From positions 1 to 5,509 of the forward strand of contig JAEWJO010000794.1 of assembly GCA_023386455.1 (NCBI GenBank): a stretch of 5,509 nt of DNA. Direction: 5' to 3'. The notes beneath the pieces are model-generated. The model was given only the letters and a program-made list of their open reading frames with translations, did no database searches and had not been told where the DNA came from. Positions 5,283 to 5,509 of the stretch are shown one piece after another (positions within the stretch are counted from its first letter, which is position 1; each line of letters starts with the position of its first letter). The DNA is from Pseudomonadota bacterium (GTDB taxonomy: Bacteria > Myxococcota_A > Polyangia > Haliangiales > Haliangiaceae). The position numbers and the translations under genes were made by a program.

Positions 5283-5509
5283 GTGACCCCGCCGGCGGCT
5301 TCTCGCTGCAAGCTCGTCGTCGCTCATCCCGAGCGCAAGGCGCAGCGCTCGCTCCAGCGGCTGGTCGGCGCGACGCTGTGCCCCGTCGCGGTCGTCGCCG
5401 ATCTCGACGCGCTGCGAGCCGAGGTCGACGAGACGGCGATCGCGGTCGTCGACGCGGGGTTCGCGCTCGCGCACCCCGAGCTCGCCGCGCTACCCGCGCG
5501 CGCGTGGAT
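5283..5509 (+). CDS. N-terminus of a receiver-like (pseudo-receiver) regulatory protein, truncated by the window end
   Basis: An in-frame TGA at 5274-5276 makes GTG 5283 the first possible start, and the frame stays open to the window edge: 75 codons, to Trp75. Residues 10-60 follow the beta-alpha rhythm of a response-regulator receiver: KLVVAHPE (strand 1), RKAQRSLQRLVG (helix 1), CPVAVVAD (strand 2), LDALRAEVDE (helix 2), TAIAVVDAG (strand 3). Asp57 falls where the phosphorylated aspartate would be. The paired acids normally found after strand 1 are replaced by AHPE, so phosphorylation may be lost or altered. Any output domain lies beyond the window. The 29-base gap to the upstream gene suggests one transcript. 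Coding status is fairly safe from composition and the long open frame; the fold call is tentative. Confidence 0.6.
   Translation, partial: MTPPAASRCKLVVAHPERKAQRSLQRLVGATLCPVAVVADLDALRAEVDETAIAVVDAGFALAHPELAALPARAW

Overview
The window is GC-rich throughout, uses GTG starts freely and strongly prefers G/C at third codon positions. Together with a long signal-peptide/barrel protein of a myxobacterial flavour and a type III secretion ring-like lipoprotein, this suggests a chromosomal segment of a Myxococcota (deltaproteobacterial) genome. That assignment is an inference from composition and gene style; there is no rRNA or other marker. I saw no tRNA, rRNA, CRISPR array, transposase or integrase.

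Layout, left to right: (1) the 3' end of a monohaem class I cytochrome c (1-369, +). (2) A short SctJ/YscJ-like lipoprotein (366-875, -) whose stop codon overlaps the cytochrome's stop. (3) A 75-bp divergent gap, then a two-gene unit on the + strand: a MutH/Sau3AI-family endonuclease (951-1895) and a THUMP-type, RlmL-like 23S rRNA guanine methyltransferase (1892-3079), joined by a 4-base GTGA overlap. (4) A 121-bp convergent gap with a weak hairpin and a hexamer tandem repeat. (5) An uncharacterised 170-residue protein on the - strand (3201-3713). (6) A divergent control region with a 12/13 inverted repeat and a perfect TATAAT box 11 bases before the next ATG. (7) A secreted or outer-membrane protein with an N-terminal globular domain, a charged linker and a probable C-terminal beta-barrel (3811-5253, +). 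(8) The first 75 codons of a receiver-like regulatory protein (5283 to the window end, +).

The most interesting unit is the MutH-like/RlmL-like pair. The endonuclease keeps the ExK catalytic core and the C-terminal RPK and YLxK-type segments that in MutH read GATC, but it has a long extra N-terminal region and no MutS, MutL or Dam gene nearby. Its tightly coupled partner resembles an RNA methyltransferase rather than a DNA methyltransferase. GATC itself is very common here (about 68 sites by hand count). Either GATC is protected elsewhere in the genome, or the enzyme is a nicking, conditional or repurposed nuclease. The second point of interest is the control region around 3717-3799, which looks like a shared operator/promoter for a divergent pair.
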